This document shows positions 47,491 through 58,593 of a stretch of 64,000 nucleotides of DNA, piece by piece. The position numbers were made by a program, and so were the translations under genes. Each line of letters opens with the position of its first letter. Position 1 is the first letter of the stretch. Origin of the DNA: Cytidiella melzeri. Lineage: Eukaryota; Basidiomycota; Agaricomycetes; Polyporales; Irpicaceae. The stretch is from positions 1 through 64,000 of the forward strand of contig JABYQR010000269.1 of NCBI GenBank assembly GCA_022592445.1. Direction: 5' to 3'. The notes under the pieces are model-generated. The model saw only the letters and a program-made list of their open reading frames with translations. It searched no databases and was not told where the DNA came from.

Positions 47491-48038
47491 ACACTGTTCT
47501 TTTTTTCTTCTTTTTTTTTCTGTTCTTGTGGGAGTGTCCTCCCCCCCCTCCTTCTGTACTCATGTCCAATTCTTACTCGGCCTTTCGTTGAATATCAGTG
47601 CCGAGTTGTAGCCTTAGCCTTTTTGTTTCTTGAAACCCAGTTACATCGCCCTCATACTCCCATTGCATTTCTCTCTTGTACGATACTACAACTTCTGGTT
47701 CCGAATGAAGGTCTTCAACTTTTATCACCAATACATGATAATCTTCCATCCTTAGCCGGTACTTATACGGGATATCGCATGGCCATTTTCAGGCTGTCTC
47801 TCTGACCGAGAGCCTGTGAATCCGTTCCCGCTGCACGGTAGGGCTTGTGCCGCACGCACTCCCATTCATCACGATTCTCGACAACATCAAATCTCGCACT
47901 TCCATGTATTTGTTTTATCGCTACAGTCAAACACATCGTCGTCCTTACAATCCATATCCAAGCAGTCACAAAGTCCATCACGCGCAGGCGAAAATACAAA
48001 CTCATTTGCTTTACTTATCAATAAATCACTCCGACAAC
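47491..48038. other. intergenic between convergent genes
   Basis: Contains the 3' flank of HAD copy B, with T-rich runs at 47499-47525, and that of the phospholipase D-like gene. No other feature is seen. Confidence 0.5.
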
Positions 48039-50374
48039 TCAGAATCCACCCTTACCCTGCACCCTCGCCACCGCGTTCATCATCCCCTTCATGACCTCGA
48101 CCGGTCCTCCCGTCCCGCCACTGCTCTGCACGACTTTGCCCTCCTTGTCCCTCCAGAACCCGTCTTCGTCGACGCTCCCAAGGAGACCCGTGTTCTGGTT
48201 GTGGTTGAGCGCGGCGGCAAGCTCGCGGGCGTGCTGCGGGGAGTCGATCATCACGTTGGATTCTTGGGAGTGGTACCACGATTGAGTGTCTGAGCGGATG
48301 TGTGAGTACGAATGTATGTGTGGAGTAGATACGAGTGCTAGACTAACCTTGGTTTCCGTTTCCGGCGATGACGACTTGTTCGTCAATACAGCAGAACTTT
48401 ACTGTACAGGCCATTTGTACACGTTAGCAAATCATAGCTATTTAGGAATTGCCTTGCATACTGACCATGACAATTCCGCTCCTTCAGAGCGGCATCCGTG
48501 GGATGGTCCCTGTCCTTGGCAATGTACCAGCACGCCTTGAGGAACTTCCGGTGGCCCTTGCCCTCCTTGACGAGCGTATCGCACATCTTCTGGTAAACCT
48601 TGGAGTTCGTCCCGCCTTGCCCAGGAAGCATCTCGCCCTGATCGTTATAGCCTGCATGCAAGAACAGGTTTCAGTATTCAATGCAAAGATTTGCGGTGAT
48701 GGGAGAACGTACCGAGGCACACGTAGAGCGTGCACTCTACGCCACGCCTGCACGCGTCCAGAATAGCATCGACTACTGGTTCAGCGTTGAAATCTGGTGT
48801 CTGACTGAACATAAATAGAGTAAGCGTCTATGATTGTAGTAGACAGCATATTAAACGCACATGAACACACTCTTCTGCGCGAGCCTGATTCCCGAAAGCC
48901 ATGCTGCGTTTTGCGGAACATCCACGTCTCCGTGTCCGGGTGCTGCACAGGTTGTCAGTAATCATGATGGTAAAGTTTCGAAGAGTCTTACAGCCGTGAG
49001 GGGCTCGGTTGACCATTGCGATCGGGACAGGGTCATGGCGTTCATGCAACACAAACGGCGCGAACCCTTCTGCCTTGATCAAAGTAAAATCCGTAGCTGG
49101 TTTACCCCCCTCTAGCGCCTCAGTTTCCGGATGCGTAGGTATCGCTGATGAAGCCGTGTCAACCATAATCTCTGTATCCGAGCTTTGTATTAGTCCGCGT
49201 CACAACACTCAATAAGTAGTGTACTCTCACGTTTCCTCGCCTTTGCTTCTTCAAAGCAATCCCCGTTCTTATTGAACTTGGTCCTCAGCCCTGGGTTGAC
49301 GAGCAGCGGCAGTGGTGGCTCCATTGGCTCTGCCCAGCTAAGCAATGCCATATCGTAGAAAGCATCGACGATTGGGCCCTCGAGGTGAAGATTCATTTCG
49401 AGATTGACACGATCTTGAATGTTGTTGGAGCTGACGCAGGCAATGCGTCGGTCAATGACCATGTACTTGGCGTGGAAGGTGCCAACGATCGGGCGATGGT
49501 AGTTCTACGACACGTTAATGTTCAGCATGACAAAGAATAATGTCCAAGGCTTTGAGAGTACGCTACCATGGCTTCAAAGTGAATATGCGGGGCTTGCTCT
49601 TTGCTAGGTATACCCAGGGCATCGTATTGGTCTTCGGTGACACGCTGATGGTTTTTGACAACCTGCTTCGGGTTTCCACGATCGAAGATAAGCTTGACGA
49701 CTGGTTTGTTTTCGCGGCCTTCAGAGCGTTTGGACAGTTCAATGAATGCGTCATGAATGCTGCGTGAGCAGGTTCCTTGAGCACATGTTTCGTAGGGGTG
49801 AATGACAGCCAAGGTTGCTCACAAGTGTGCGCCCCAAGATTGTTCCCAGTAATTCGTGGCAAGAATCACTTCATGCTGGGCATTGACGATGAGTTCCTTG
49901 TAGTATCTCATTATGTCGGGTATACTAAAGGGGTACTCGATATAGTGGAAAACACCGCATAATGCGATCAGACGCACAGCGAAACAATTGACATGGGTAT
50001 CACGCCTGAAGAGGCCATGAGAGGAGGAGAGCACATGTTTTTGAGAGGCCCGTGTTCGAGGGTATCGAGCACATCGACGTACATCTACTAGGATATCAGC
50101 GTTCTGTTCAGTGTTCACACAACCACTATCAACGCACCTTCAAAAACAGATCACTCGGTCTGTACGGAAATTTGCCGCACTCTGCTGCACGATCCAGCTC
50201 CTCCTTCGTATAGCTGTCATGCACCCTCATGTGCTTGGACTTGGTCGCCGTCTTTGCTTTCTCGGGAAAGACCTTCTCTGCGACTTTGTCTATGGCCTGC
50301 TTAGGATCTTCTTCCATGGCCGCGGTAACGGTTTTGCCACCGGTAAAAAGTTTGTAAATCGCGTCGGACGGCAT
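48039..50374 (-). CDS. phospholipase D-like protein with two HKD motifs
   Basis: Member of the PLD superfamily, which hydrolyses or transfers phosphodiester head groups through a paired-histidine active site. The start ATG at 50374 gives MPSDAIYKLFTGGKTVTAAM. The first HKD motif is FHAKYMVIDRRIACVSSNN, with its usual downstream Asn. The second, CHVKFCCIDEQVVIAGNGN, is assembled across an intron (acceptor CTGTACAG near 48403). Between them are NYWEQS, PVVKLIFDRGNPKQVV, RVNLEMNLHLEGPIVDAFYD, the WLSGIRLAQKSVFM strand and YVCLGYNDQGEMLPGQGGTN. After HKD2 comes SWYHSQESNVMIDSPQHARE. At least eight short introns are present. There is no transmembrane helix or PX/PH domain; the two-motif layout without those resembles cardiolipin-synthase-type and related fungal PLDs. 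The lipid substrate is unknown. Confidence 0.85.
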
Positions 50375-52126
50375 TGTCGTTGGTGGAGGGAGGTGAAGAG
50401 ACGAGAGTTGGCCTGAGGACTATGGATTACAGACTTTGATCTATCTAGGTGATGATGTCAGAAGCTCCTCAGCGTCTAATGTTCTAGCTGAGTATGAATC
50501 ACATCTGAATCACAAGTTTCACGTCGTCATCCTCGAGGCTCGCTCGCTCGGATGCAACACACGGAGATCATAGTAAAGGAGTTATAGAACGCAGCTGGGT
50601 AGTCTCCAGAGATGACTGGATATTCGATATTCAATGTTGAGCGGCGCCCATTTACAAGCTCAAAATTAGACTTCATAGGGTAGGCACAAAAGAGTGGTCT
50701 GTAGGTGGTAACGGATTCCCACCACAGCTGCAGGGCAACGATGGATCGCTTGTCTAGTCCAACAGTATGAAGTCCGAAGCAGAACCACTGCGATGCCCTC
50801 TGCATCGGATATCTTGACATTGTGAGCGTGTAAGAAGTGGACTACCTCTTAGGGTGGCAAAGAAAGATTCCCCGTCGCAATGTGTACGAGTCTTCCGCGA
50901 ATGTCAACCAAGTTCGGGGACAGGCTTCGGTGGCGTGCTACAGCACAAAATGCGATGTCAGTCTGGCGCAGCTGACAAAGAGACAAGCGACGAAATAGCG
51001 TTTAAGGTTCCTTGACCTGTACCGTGGACTAGGTTCTCTGCATTAGTACTGCCGCAGCTCTGCTCAGCCACCATTACACGGCGATGGGAGACATGCGTTG
51101 CAGGGGTGAATTTGAGGGGGACGGCGAAGAGAGGGTGATTCTCCTACATTGCCATCAAATGTCATCGCATCAGCCGTTGCGGAGGTGATGACCCTTCCAA
51201 GCACCCTGAGCGGCGCCGGTCTCCTGTCCTGTAAAAGATTCTTAGGTATACTCCCTAGATGGATTAAATTGAGGAGAGCACCCGCGGGCTCGTATCTGCG
51301 CTAACCAGAGGCTAGTACGGCGCTGCGCTGCGCAACCACAGCACTTGCCATGTTGGTCGACTCTGCTTATCGATCCAGGCTTGCCATAAGGAGTATTAGG
51401 TTGATTGACAATTAATTGCGTAACTTGCTGGGTTGTGGAATTTCTAGCATTCTGGCCGGTCTATGTCTTGGCCGCCTACGCCTGCGAAGATTGGACAGTG
51501 GTCTGGTGGACGATGCGACAGATGTATTTTTACGTACCAGATCACGGCAAACGCTGCTGCAGGCGACAAAAGCAGTGGGACAAGTCGCTGGATGACAGAC
51601 GGAGATCAAGGATATCATTGCATGTATTTTCGGTGGGGCAGTTGAGTGAGCGATGATTGAGCAAGTGACTACGTTCGCATACGTTCGCAAGTTGTTACGT
51701 TCGCGGGAGGAGGCAAGGGCGATAGTAGCAGTCAGGGGGATAGGACGGGCGTACACAAGAACAAACAATGCATATTATCCGAGCCTCTCTCCTTTTCTCT
51801 GCGACGACCTCATTTCCAGCTCGCTGCACACACGCACACAACTTTCATCCAGCAATCAACGCCGACGACGCATACTACGACCCGCACCTCCTGCTAACGC
51901 AGATCCTACTCACGACAACAACGCCCGGCTAACCTGTTCTGTCTCTGTCAATCCGCTGCTGTCCCACGCTACCCCATTTCGCATTTCTCTCGAGGTTTCT
52001 CCTCTGGGCGATTCGCGGGAACTCGACTGCCAGCGAGCCTGACTGCGCCTGCCCCGCTCGAATATCCTTCTCTGCACAGCCAGAAAAGATCCTGCTCAGC
52101 CGAACCGCGACCGGCATACCCATAGC
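50375..52126. other. intergenic, no supported gene
   Basis: About 1.75 kb between the divergent PLD-like and AMPK-beta genes. A 97-codon minus-strand frame at 50820-50527 has no recognisable domain. CT-rich DNA from about 51780 to 52120 is probably the promoter and 5' UTR of the AMPK-beta gene. Confidence 0.4.
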
Positions 52127-54415
52127 ATGGGCAACTCCACGTCCAACGCTGCCAACCCTAATCTCTCTCACTCTCACTCTCTCTCCCACTCCCATTCTCG
52201 TCGCAACCAGTCTCCCGCCAGCATCAACACATCATCTAGAGGCGGCAGTCCCGCTCCATCTCCCAACGGCAGCGTCACACACCGCGTTCACAAGTCTCTC
52301 CGTACAAAGAAGAAATCACTAGAGCTGCCCGATCTGGCGTCCCTAGCCCTGACTCCCGCATCGTCTGGTTCGCCAAACGCTTCTCCCCATGCCGCCTTCC
52401 GTCGTCCCCGCGCATCGTCGCCCATACCAATACCAATATCGCCACATCCTCCCCCTCGAGGGTTTGATGTTCAGAATAACCTGCCATCAGCCGCGAGGCT
52501 CGCCGCCATGGCGGGGAACACGAGAGGATCAAGGTACAGGTCGTATCTAAGCAGTGCTAGTGCGTACCCATCGATGCACTCACTCAGGTCCAATTCAAGA
52601 GAGCGAGAGAGCGATCATCAGGGTCCCGGGAGTGATCAGGGATCGCCTCCACGACCGGACATCGGGAACGGGAAACACGAGTTCAAGCAGGAGGTCGTAC
52701 ACAGCTCCATCCCGTTGGCGTTGATGAAGGCAGAGGGGGAGGGACCAAGGCGAGAGCATGTGACGATCACGATCAAGTGGAAGGGCGGCGGGAGGTCTGT
52801 TATTCTTGCCAGGGCGGGCGATGATTATTGGAAGGGGAGGCAGCCTATGGATTACGAGTGAGTGTTCCCCAAATTTCTGTTTGTCGAGTCCTTCGCCATG
52901 TCGCATGGCCCTCCTGAGTTCATGGGGTAGCCGTCTCAGCACGCGCTGCTCCCGTACGGTGTTGGTCTCATTACCCCTCGCTTGCCATCGATGACTGCGG
53001 GGCTGGAAGGGGATCACCCTAGCCGGAGGTGCACCTCTTGCTCATGTTATACAGTGTGGCAGACCTTCACAGCCCCCAGACACAGAAATCACTTGTCACT
53101 TTGGCTACGACGTCGTGCATTATCCGACGGTGATGCGTAGATCCATGTGTGATCACGCGAGGAACCTCACCCGTAGTCAAAACATGATTTGGAACGAGCG
53201 ATACAGAGATCCTATCCTCTTTCCGGCTTGTTCTTCTCATGCCCACGGGATGGTTGCGATTGCCACAATGACAGATCACTGGGCTGCTCCTCGGTCGTTG
53301 TACAACCGTAACACGCCGCTGTAGAGCGTGCACAGTCGATACAGCTGCGTTCTCTGCACATTCTCTAGATAGTATATGCAAATCCACTGGCTGATCGATG
53401 TCTCCTCCTCTAGCCCTGAGACCAAAGTATGGAGCACACAGATCCATGTTCACCCGGGGACACACCATTTCAAATTCATTGTCGACGACCAATGGCGCAT
53501 AACAGACCAATACCCAACCGCCGTCGACGACCTCGACGGCTCACTCGCCAACTATGTAAACGCCGCCTCGCCCACCTCCGTTTCTCCCTCTTCAATCTCA
53601 CCCCAACCAACCCCACACCCGAATAACATCAACCAGTTCGCCTCGTTCTGGTCGGATACGTCCAGTAGAGACGGCGCAGCCGGGGGAGAAGGCGCTAAGG
53701 GCGAGGCGGCGTGGACTACGGTGATACCTCAAGAGTTGATTAACGCCGCGGCTGAGGAGGAGAACTACTTGGCTAGTGCTGGCGGATCACCGTCGCCTTC
53801 TTCAAACAGCGTCCCAGCGCCCAACATTCCGCCGGCGACCGTATTGCCTAGGCACCTCGACAAGCTGATTTTGAACGTGAGGCCGCAGATCGTTGGCGCG
53901 CCTGGGAGTCCGAGTGAGAGTTCGAGAAGTAAGAAGGACAAGGAGAGGTCGAGGAGGGAAAAGAGGGATAGAGATGGCAGGACTAAGGGGCCGTCGCACC
54001 TAGGGATGACCACTAATGCGCACGATGTAGGGGTAGATCATGAGGGAAACGGGACGCACTTAGCGTTGCCGGTGGTGACATCGTCGGGCATGGATGTCAC
54101 TGCGATGTATGGGTCTCCTTCGTTGATCGGAGAACGTGAGGAGGGCGGGGCAAAGAAGATGTCCAACACGGGAGTGGTGAACAAGTTGGTGGATGTGCTT
54201 GCCTTGGCGGATGATGCGAGCGTATTGCCTGTGCCGAGCCATGTCGTGTTACACCATTTGAGCACGAGTGCAATCAAGAGCGGGGTGCTGGCTGTGGCTA
54301 ACACGACACGGTACAAAAAGAAGGTGAGTGTGTTTTTGGTTGCTCCAGTAATTGTAGTATTGATATGACTGCTTCTATGTAGTATATCACCACGATCTAT
54401 TATAAGCCGACCTAG
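52127..54415 (+). CDS. SNF1/AMPK beta subunit (CBM48 + ASC domain)
   Basis: Scaffold subunit of the SNF1/AMPK kinase, which binds glycogen and bridges the catalytic and gamma subunits. Three exons fit in phase: 52127-52857, 53414-54323 and 54383-54415, giving 557 residues. MGNSTSNA is a typical N-myristoylation start. A long Ser/Pro-rich region follows. The CBM48 glycogen-binding module spans the first intron: VTITIKWKGGGRSVILARAG and DDYWKGRQPM, then TKVWSTQIHVHPGTHHFKFI and VDDQWRITDQYPT. The ASC domain begins around FASFWSD and includes WTTVIPQELI, PRHLDKLILN, VLPVPSHVVLHHLSTSAI and KSGVLAVANTTRYKKKYIT, ending TIYYKPT. A basic insertion (SRSKKDKERSRREKR) lies inside the ASC region. Intron 1 (556 nt) is about ten times the local norm. 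Confidence 0.92.
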
Positions 54416-56123
54416 AATTGAAGGCCGGAGCCCTCGGTCGGCGCCGTTGTGCATGATTTTCCCTCCATCTCTACGCTGTCTTGGAAAATATCCTGTCTAC
54501 ACTCACTCATATACGAAGAACTCGCACCACCGAACACCCATATGTACCCATCTCCCACATACTGCAACCACTCATCTGCATTCTTCTCTGCATCACGTCT
54601 TTTCCAACACGCAAACCTCATTAAACCCACTTCGATTTATCGAACCTTACGAAGCAACACACGACAATATATGCCTGGCGACAACTGTATCATTCATGTT
54701 CATATCATTTGGCGTAGTTTTTAAGGGAATTCTTTGTTCTATAGGCCGTGCTCCAGGGAATTTGTATTCGCTCTTGCCTTACATCGCGCCGCTCTTGTTG
54801 TCCAAGCATTTTCTGCTGCTTCCACCCTCTGGATCGCTGCCGATCTTGCAGGTCCAATATCTGTGCATCTTTGGGCCTTCCCTCCCTCCCTCCACCTGGC
54901 GTCCCCAATCCACCAAATTACCCTCTTCGCGATTTCACCATATCACGCATCCCCCATGTTTTCTCTGTCAATTTACTTCCCTCCACCACCGCATTTGTCG
55001 ACGCCAAGCCGAGCTTTCCGCTTTCTCACATAGAAGCCCGATCCAAGCTGATTGCATCCTATTGTTCGTGTACTCCGTATGTGGGGACGGAGAAGAAGTG
55101 GGGGGCGTGGTAGGGGTGGGTGTGGGACTGGGAGTGGGCGGGACTTATAGAGAGCGGAGAGGAGGAAGGTTTGGAGGTTGACGAAGCGTTTGTTGTACCA
55201 TTGTTTTCCCTAGTGTCTCTTGCTGCTGTTGTTGCTACTACCTCCCGTTGTGCTGCTACTACTATCCCTAGACGTGCCTGTCCTTTTTTAAATCCGTGTT
55301 CTTGCTTTCGCAATGGTGATATGATCGATGTTGCTAGCTTGCTCTGGACATCGAATATTTTTGGCATCATATTTCATACGTTTCAAGACAAACGAGCCAT
55401 GTACCCTCTCTCAGTGGTTAGCTTGCAGCGCATCGTATCGAACTCGTTGAGATTCCCAGGTGGTCGAGTCCCCCCTACGTACGCAAGATGGATTGCTCAA
55501 GTTACTCAATATGTGACTTTGCATCACGAATTTCTGGAATACCACGACTCTCGGGTCAACAACGTTTCGATAGCGGTGACTAAGTGTGAGAACAGTTCTG
55601 AGATATGCGAAGCTACGAAAGATTGCAAGATGGCTAGGGTATAATAATTCTTGATCAATTGTTTGTCCAATGAGCTCGAGCAAGTGTGATTTGCGAAGGT
55701 AGCGGGTTGAGGTTACAGCATATACAACAGACAAGCGCAAGAAACTTTGACTCGGACTGGGTGACACTCCAGTCATGAGGCATGATGCATGATGTGCGAG
55801 ACTTTTGTGGTTATGTTGCGGGAGACGTAACTGCCTCTATGCCAAGCCTGACAGCAGTGGCTGTATAGTGGGGTGCTAGGAGGGAGGGAGGGAGAGAAAG
55901 AGAGACTCGAGAGGTTGAACCCTGAGTGTGCAATGTCAAGAAAGAGGGGAGAGGAAAGAGGGGGGGAGAGAGGAGTGGGGGTGGTTTTTTCGTGTCAGCT
56001 TTTTTTGGTCGAAGCAAAAACCACACTATATGCTGGATGCAGCTAGCCCCTTCAACCCAACCCAAAACATTGCTTGCAAAGTTTCGCCCATTTTCGAGAA
56101 TACCCGCTCCAATTGAGACTAGA
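54416..56123. other. intergenic between convergent genes, no supported gene
   Basis: A 244-codon open frame at 54447-55181 (+) has pyrimidine-rich, Ser/Pro/Leu-biased composition and overlaps other frames of equal quality, so I do not call it. The stretch 55890-55980 is strongly purine-biased on the plus strand. No gene or transposon end is recognised. Confidence 0.4.
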
Positions 56124-57842
56124 CTAGAACCGCCTGTACGGAGCGTAATACTCGCTTGGGCTCTCCCTGCGAGAAAACGACGGAGACGGGGTATTATGAC
56201 TCAAACCTATCCCTTCCCCAGTCTTACCCGGGCCACTCCCCGGGCGGTTTCCAGAGAGCCGAGTGGGAAGGGCGCCGCTTGTGCCAGGCGCAAACTTGTT
56301 CGTCTCGGATCGACGAATGATGACGACGAGGCCGTCAGAGTGGGCAGAGAATATGGCGTCGACGAGGAGTTCGGGGGAGGGCGGTGGATGGAGGTGTCGT
56401 CGTGCTGGTAAGGAGGGGGTCGTAGCGTCACGGTCGATAGGACGTTCGCGGGTGAGCTCGCGGATGAATTCGCGGCGGCCTGTGGCTGATGAAGTATGGG
56501 GTTGTGTGTCGCGGAGACAGTCGGATTCTGGGGCGGAGGGAGGAAGAGGGCGGGAGACGGCGGTGGTGTATTGTTGGTATTGGTGTTGTTGGTATATGGA
56601 AGGAGGTCGTTGTAGCCCTTGCCGATGTCGTACTACGGGTGAGATTTCTGCTGTTCTATCGCTAGCAAAGTGTAGGTGTGACAATTCGAAGTGTTTGTTG
56701 AGTTTCAAGTTGTGTTTAAAGTGGTACCAGTGGCATACCTGGAGTCTCTGCCATCCACAAGCAGAGAGAACTTGCCGTATCCGAAACCGCCGTCGCTAGG
56801 TTGACCCCGCTCATTGACTCCCCAGCCCTTGACGACGTCTATCCAGCTCCGCACGAGCTCTTCGTCGCGCTTGACGATGAAATCGAAGAAGCTCCTGCCG
56901 AGGGCGTGCGTCGTGCTCAGGATACTGTCATTAGCGCAATACTGAATGTCACAGTTTGTGGAAAACCGGTTGAGGATGAGGGCGGTGCGGACGGACTGTT
57001 CGGGAAGCGGGTCAAAGCGCATGGGTGAGGCGTTGAGGGGCGCGGGTGGGGAGCCAGGGTGGCTAATCATGAGCTCGGGTGGGACTGGGCAAGGGGGCAT
57101 GGGACTTGGGTCTCCCCATCGCTAAAAATCGCGCGACAGATGAAAAGGCTCAGTTCGTGGCGTGGTCAAGTACACCTTCACTGGGGTAGATGATGACTTA
57201 CACGGAATTCAAAATCCTTGGCTGTGGGTGTGATGACGGTGATCTCCTGGGCGGTCGAGGCGTTATGGAGCGCTTTGGGACCTGGTGAAGCGAATGATAC
57301 GCTTCCGACGAGAACATTCTGGCATACTGTTCGGGACTGGCAGTGACTTGCGTGAGATCGAACTCGCACCAAACCAAGATAGAATGAGGGGGCGTACGAT
57401 AGCACAGAGGATATAACCCCTACATGGGTCCCTGTGCCGCATGCGGAGGTATGCCAACACAGCTGCCTGGTCTTGCGTGATAGTTGAGTAGTGTATTGCG
57501 CGAACCTGCGCTAGTTCGTCGGGGTGTACGAGGTCGAGGGACGGATGTCCAATGAGCTCATAGGGCTCGAAACCTGATAGCACGATGATCAATGTGTCTC
57601 CATGATAAAACATGGAGGATTTTGCGCGCCTAATAGGTCCTGAACGGATTCTGAGCAGTATACCCATTTTGCCTACGAGAAACGCGTCGAATGTCAGTCT
57701 GAAGCTGCAGAGCGATTCTAGAGGATTGTCTCACGTCTTCTGTGAAATCAACTATCCCAACTGTAGTGGCGGTTGGTGTATCAGAGCAAGTGGTGCAAGG
57801 TGAGAGTATCTTACTGAAGGAGACGCTAGGAGATGAGTCCAT
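56124..57842 (-). CDS. PAS-domain protein
   Basis: PAS folds sense small ligands or mediate protein contacts; this Agaricomycete protein has no visible GATA finger or LOV cysteine motif, so a photoreceptor role is not supported. The first exons are 57842-57815, 57760-57735 and 57672-57630, giving MDSSPSVSFIGIVDFTEDAK then WVYCSESVQDLLG. The PAS core continues GFEPYELIGHPSLDLVHPDE and LAQVRAIHYSTI, then RTVCQNVLVGSVSFASPGPK. The next intron (57629-57574) starts with GC. A second PAS-like part includes STTHALGRSFFDFIVKRDEE and LVRSWIDVVKGWG. The C-terminal half is Pro/Arg/Gln-rich and ends with a conserved-looking ELLVDAIFSAHSDGLVVIIR plus a disordered tail. It is divergent from TRM61 across 751 bp. 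Confidence 0.78.
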
Positions 57843-58593
57843 TTCGTCACGACGCGCGTGAGTACGAGCTGGACGATAGTACGAAGACAAAGGCTAGTGG
57901 GAGTCGGAGAAAAAGCTTTGGAAAGGTCGTCAAGGTGCTTGAGTGAGGCCGGACTGGGATACTAGTAGAGAGGGTATTGCCGAGCATAAGTAAATTCGGT
58001 GGTGTTGTGGGTGGCTGCCGACTAAGAGACGCCTAGTTGGCAGACGGAAAAGACGATCGACTCGCCTGCAATGGATGCTATCTGTGGGAAAAGTAGAAGA
58101 TGTTCTGTGGGAGAGAGGGATGCGAGGTGGCTTGTTTGTGGCGAAGCATACCGAGCACTTTAGTAGTCTAATGTGACTAGCCCATGAGCCAAAGCTGCCA
58201 TGTCCTTTCTCACCAGTCTGAGGAGAACATCTGTAAGCAGAGACGGCATAACCCAAAGTCAAGGTCAAGAGTGATAGTGACCCTGACTCAAGCTTCAACA
58301 CGAGGCATTAGAAAGGGTCCCGAGGGTGCAGACAGGCCAATGGCAGAGAGCTGATCGCAGTTTACGCTCAAGATCCATTCGACTTTTGAATCTTCCCTGC
58401 CAGCGCGAGATCCGGTTTTGCACAAGATCTCAACTCTTTTTTCCTCGAGCAAACGGCTCGGAGGCAGTAGTAGATCTTGAACTGACTGGTCCTGCCTCTT
58501 TTAGCCACACGGCGCATCACTATTATGTAAGCGTCTGCCGTAGTCACGGTAAGTACGTACTAGTACAACTCTCTCAACTCGTCTTCGAGCACA
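57843..58593. promoter_or_regulatory. PAS gene-TRM61 divergent intergenic region
   Basis: The 751 bp between the two start codons contain both promoters. No individual site is recognised. Short open frames here have no domain support. Confidence 0.35.

Noticed and set aside
54447..55181. 244-codon plus-strand frame
   Set aside because: Pyrimidine-rich DNA gives several overlapping open frames here; no domain, and it starts directly after the AMPK-beta stop.
57611..57630. Use of a GT donor to avoid a GC-AG intron in the PAS gene
   Set aside because: It would leave a 38-nt intron and insert AQNPP into a conserved PAS segment.
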